A stretch of 44,669 nt of DNA from Phycisphaerales bacterium (GTDB lineage Bacteria > Planctomycetota > Phycisphaerae > Sedimentisphaerales > Anaerobacaceae), in the NCBI GenBank assembly GCA_020352215.1, contig CP070675.1:5313916-5358584 (forward strand), written 5' to 3'. Positions 43,414 through 44,669 of the stretch are shown in pieces. The position numbers and the translations under genes were made by a program. How positions within the stretch are numbered: position 1 is the first letter of the stretch; each line of letters opens with the position of its first letter. Below the pieces are notes generated by a model. It ran no database searches. It was not told the DNA's origin and was given only the letters and a program-made list of their open reading frames with translations.

Positions 43414-43551
43414 GCAGAATTTCTGTTCTTTTTGACGTTTTTGGCATCAACATCTGCCCGTGAGAAACGCTGATATGGGTGGAGGGCGCTTGTGCATGCG
43501 CTCACGGCCCGGCGGGCAATTTGATGTGGAGGTGTTTTGGGTCGAATGTGT

Positions 43552-43580
43552 TTGTTCTGGGCTGGGACAACGGGTACAAT
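43552..43580 (+). promoter_or_regulatory. Possible promoter of the NACHT gene
   Basis: TTGTTC (43552-43557), a 17-base spacer and TACAAT (43575-43580, 5 of 6 to consensus). The -35 box is weak. The predicted leader would be about 210 bases. Confidence 0.3.
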
Positions 43581-43797
43581 ATGAAACAGCGACCTTGAGA
43601 AAGCAGCAACAGGCGGATGACAGGCACCAACGGACGAACCAGCCGAACTGAGCTCGTTGCTTGTCCTCTTGTACTCTGTCGCGAGAGGCTTGGTATGTTC
43701 TATTCAACCGCGAGATAGAGACAGGGTCTACTGAGGAAGCAGAGTAGAGATTGTTGTAGCGAAGCGAGCATTTCTGGTGGGCTGGCACGGGTTTACG

Positions 43798-44669
43798 ATG
43801 CCTCAAAACCTTAAACACTGCAAAGCGACCACTCGAAACGGCGAGCCGTGTCGTAACCGTGCCGTTGACGCAACTGGCTACTGTAGAACCCACCACCCAA
43901 TCCCGGAGGAACGTCGCTCTAGCGGATCTAGTTTCGAGGCGAACTGCCTGAAGGTTCTTCGGCTTCTGGGTTATTCTGTTGAGCTCAACGTCACCGTAGG
44001 CGGCTGCCAGATCGACATTTTCGCAAGCTATCAAACCGGAGTTATTTCGCTCCGATTGATGGTCGAATGCAAGGACTACGCCGTTGGGCGAAACGTCGGA
44101 GTCACAGAACTCAAGGAGTTTGCGGGCGTTCTTCAGGCTGCGCGAGGTCGCGCCGTCGACAAAGGTCTCATGATTACGACGCAAGGGTTTACGCGCGAAG
44201 CAAAGGAATTCGGCGCTGCCGCTGGCATCGAACTTGTTCGGTTTGCCGATCTTGCCACTCGACTGGTACAGTTCGATGACTACGTCGACCGCGTAATCTG
44301 TGAATTCGAATCGTTGCCTGCCTCTCGCTACTACATTGAACTGTCAGCATCGGAGACCGAGGACTATGACATTGAGGACGAGTCGCAGTTTGAGCGTCCG
44401 CTCACTGACGTAGTCTCACGTTTGCTTCTTCGAGAAGGAAGAAAGAAGGTTGCACTTCTTGGCAATTTTGGAACTGGCAAATCAACCTTTTGCAGAAAGT
44501 ACGCATACGATCTGGCAAAAAGGTTTCGATCGGATGCGACATCGCGCATTCCTGTTCTTGTCAATCTAAGTGATTACGAATCAAAGCTCGACATTCAAGA
44601 GCTGGTAACCAACACGCTCCAGTTTAACTACGGAGTGCGCATCGATCTCACGCTTTGCCAAGAACTACA
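43798..44669 (+). CDS. Mrr-type nuclease / NACHT NTPase fusion, putative STAND immune protein (3' partial)
   Basis: 290 codons are visible before the right edge, with no stop. ATG 43798 is the likely start; the frame opens after a stop at 43732. Residues 8-32 hold a C-x9-C-x10-C-x2-H zinc-binding pattern (Cys8, Cys18, Cys29, His32), like small DUF5763-type motifs. Residues about 45-150 are an Mrr-type restriction-endonuclease fold with Glu47, Asp73 (QIDIF) and Glu90-x-Lys92 (VECKDY), followed by MITTQGFTREAKEFGAAAGI. Residues about 215-290 start a NACHT domain with Walker A GNFGTGKS (222-229) and PVLVNLSDY. In bacterial STAND/Avs/bNACHT defence proteins the N-terminal effector is unleashed when the C-terminal sensor meets a phage product. 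Here the nuclease would be the effector and the sensor lies beyond the window. Confidence 0.85.
   Translation, partial: MPQNLKHCKATTRNGEPCRNRAVDATGYCRTHHPIPEERRSSGSSFEANCLKVLRLLGYSVELNVTVGGCQIDIFASYQTGVISLRLMVECKDYAVGRNVGVTELKEFAGVLQAARGRAVDKGLMITTQGFTREAKEFGAAAGIELVRFADLATRLVQFDDYVDRVICEFESLPASRYYIELSASETEDYDIEDESQFERPLTDVVSRLLLREGRKKVALLGNFGTGKSTFCRKYAYDLAKRFRSDATSRIPVLVNLSDYESKLDIQELVTNTLQFNYGVRIDLTLCQEL

Larger units (their letters stand above)
42618..43797. other. Long non-coding region with repeats and a gene remnant
   Basis: 1180 bases between gspM and the NACHT gene. It holds the repeat array at 42706-43067, a remnant gene and its promoter on the minus strand (43040-43413), and a possible plus-strand promoter at 43552-43580. 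The open frame on the minus strand 44184-43447 runs antisense to the NACHT gene and is not coding. No tRNA or terminator seen. Confidence 0.7.

Noticed and set aside
43447..44184. 245-codon open frame on the minus strand
   Set aside because: Antisense to the NACHT gene, which has clear catalytic motifs; the antisense translation shows no recognisable domain and its lower part is repeat-like spacer.

Overview
The window reads as chromosomal DNA of a planctomycete, most likely a Phycisphaerae/Sedimentisphaerales-type lineage. The grounds are HzsA-related c-type cytochromes, one fused to a formylglycine-generating-enzyme-like domain, a large polysaccharide-degradation set, a long type II secretion operon with an oversized secretin, and many short degenerate repeats in spacers and in-frame inside genes. 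The lineage is an inference from gene content; no rRNA is present to test it.

Region 1 (1-7.9 kb, plus strand) is a probable operon for secreted redox proteins: two tandem HzsA-related dihaem proteins, then a YVTN beta-propeller fused to a dihaem peroxidase-like domain. Region 2 (8-17.1 kb) is carbohydrate-related: a 1556-residue protein with two complete GH95 (alpha-L-fucosidase family) modules on the minus strand, then divergently a heparinase II/III-like lyase and an acetyl-xylan-esterase-like hydrolase, then a Tat-exported metallophosphoesterase on the minus strand.

Region 3 (17.1-25.2 kb, minus strand) is a housekeeping operon read right to left: rpmE, prfA, a P-loop/deoxyribosyltransferase-like protein, a cupin, deoC, pabB, pabC, a Nif3-family gene and scpB. 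The last junctions are tightly coupled (two ATGA overlaps). rpmE has a leader hairpin that touches its ribosome binding site. Region 4 (25.4-28.1 kb, plus) holds a DUF1573 protein and a tetrahaem cytochrome with a degenerate 5'-nucleotidase-like front half.

Region 5 (28.1-42.6 kb, plus) is a nearly complete type II secretion operon in the order C-D-E-F-G-H-I-J-K-L-M; no prepilin peptidase (GspO) or GspN is seen. Three minor pseudopilins have unusually long pre-cleavage leaders, two of them built from the same short genomic repeat. Secreted polysaccharide enzymes of region 2 are plausible cargo, but this is inference.

Region 6 (42.6-43.8 kb) is non-coding: an array of degenerate AATTGGCTTTGTTT repeats that interrupts the remnant of a minus-strand gene whose promoter, ribosome binding site and first codons are intact. 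Region 7 (43.8 kb to the right edge) is the start of a large gene with a zinc-finger-like motif, an Mrr-type PD-(D/E)xK nuclease domain and a NACHT NTPase domain, the architecture of a bacterial STAND immune protein. It runs off the window, so its sensor half and any partner genes are not visible.
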